Assembly (NCBI GenBank): GCA_030446945.1
Contig: JAUJMI010000228.1
Span: forward strand, 1-6,388
Direction: 5' to 3'
DNA from: Longimicrobium sp.
GTDB taxonomy: Bacteria; Gemmatimonadota; Gemmatimonadetes; Longimicrobiales; Longimicrobiaceae
DNA length: 6,388 bases
In this document: positions 6,263 to 6,388 of the stretch, in pieces
How positions within the stretch are numbered: position 1 is the stretch's first letter
Layout of the letters: the number at the start of each line of letters is the position of its first letter
Made by a program: the position numbers and the translations under genes
The notes under the pieces: generated by a model
The model's input: the letters and a program-made list of their open reading frames with translations, nothing else
Database searches by the model: none
Told to the model about the DNA's origin: nothing

Positions 6263-6388
6263 TCAGCCGGTGGTGCTCAAGATCAGCCGCGCCGCTTCGC
6301 GCGGTGCGTCCCACTGCGGGAAGTGGCCACACCGCTCGAACCAGTGCAGCCGCGCGTCCGGAAACGCGCGGAGTGCACGCGCCGCCTG
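6263..6388 (-). CDS. C-terminal end of an alpha/beta hydrolase, partial
   Basis: The minus-strand frame is open from the window edge to a TGA at 6265-6263 and gives 41 residues: an alanine/arginine-rich helix, then FPDARLHWFERCGHFPQWDAP, then a closing helix EAARLILSTTG. The block 'hydrophobic-strand, CGHFPQWDAP' is the typical last strand and catalytic-histidine loop of alpha/beta hydrolase fold enzymes, where GH-x-P precedes the final helix. The visible histidine of GHFPQWD would be the base of the Ser-Asp-His triad. Substrate class cannot be told from this fragment. The gene converges with the MtfA-like gene; the 65 bases between them show only short stems and no clear terminator. Confidence 0.72.
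   Translation of the reverse strand, partial: QAARALRAFPDARLHWFERCGHFPQWDAPREAARLILSTTG

Overview
The window is high-GC bacterial DNA with GC-rich third codon positions. It carries four complete genes and the ends of two others. The PadR regulator plus ADOP-type orphan permease pair, the very high GC and a 'CTCACGCAGAG...GCAGAGACGCAG' intergenic palindrome together suggest Gemmatimonadota (Longimicrobium-like) or, less likely, Acidobacteriota. This is inferred from gene families and sequence style, not from a marker gene.

Layout. (1) Positions 1-77 hold the C-terminal end of a plus-strand gene that reads like a PQQ-dependent (glucose/sorbosone-type) sugar dehydrogenase. (2) Positions 78-323 lie between two convergent genes and are dominated by a roughly 185-bp nested inverted repeat (97-281). 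(3) Positions 324-5044 form a minus-strand cluster, in transcription order: PadR-family repressor (4715-5044), 883-residue FtsX/MacB-like permease of the ADOP type (2053-4704), and an exported S41-family peptidase-like protein (324-1967). PadR and permease are 10 bases apart and the PadR stop codon runs into the permease ribosome binding site. The S41 gene follows after an 85-base gap. (4) Positions 5045-5360 are a divergent intergenic region holding the padR promoter, with a perfect TTGACA, and an ACAACA-N12-TGTTGT inverted repeat, the probable operator. (5) Positions 5361-6197 on the plus strand encode a membrane-anchored MtfA-like (M90) zinc peptidase. (6) Positions 6263-6388 on the minus strand hold the C-terminal end of an alpha/beta hydrolase.

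How the parts may work together. PadR probably represses its own operon by binding over the promoter; an inducing ligand would release expression of the permease and the secreted S41 protein. No ABC ATPase is encoded here, so the permease would need a partner encoded elsewhere or work as an orphan. No component clearly marks an unknown defence or mobile system. The most noteworthy items are the nested palindrome, the operator-promoter overlap, the S41 protein lacking an obvious catalytic lysine, and the membrane-anchored MtfA-like protein.
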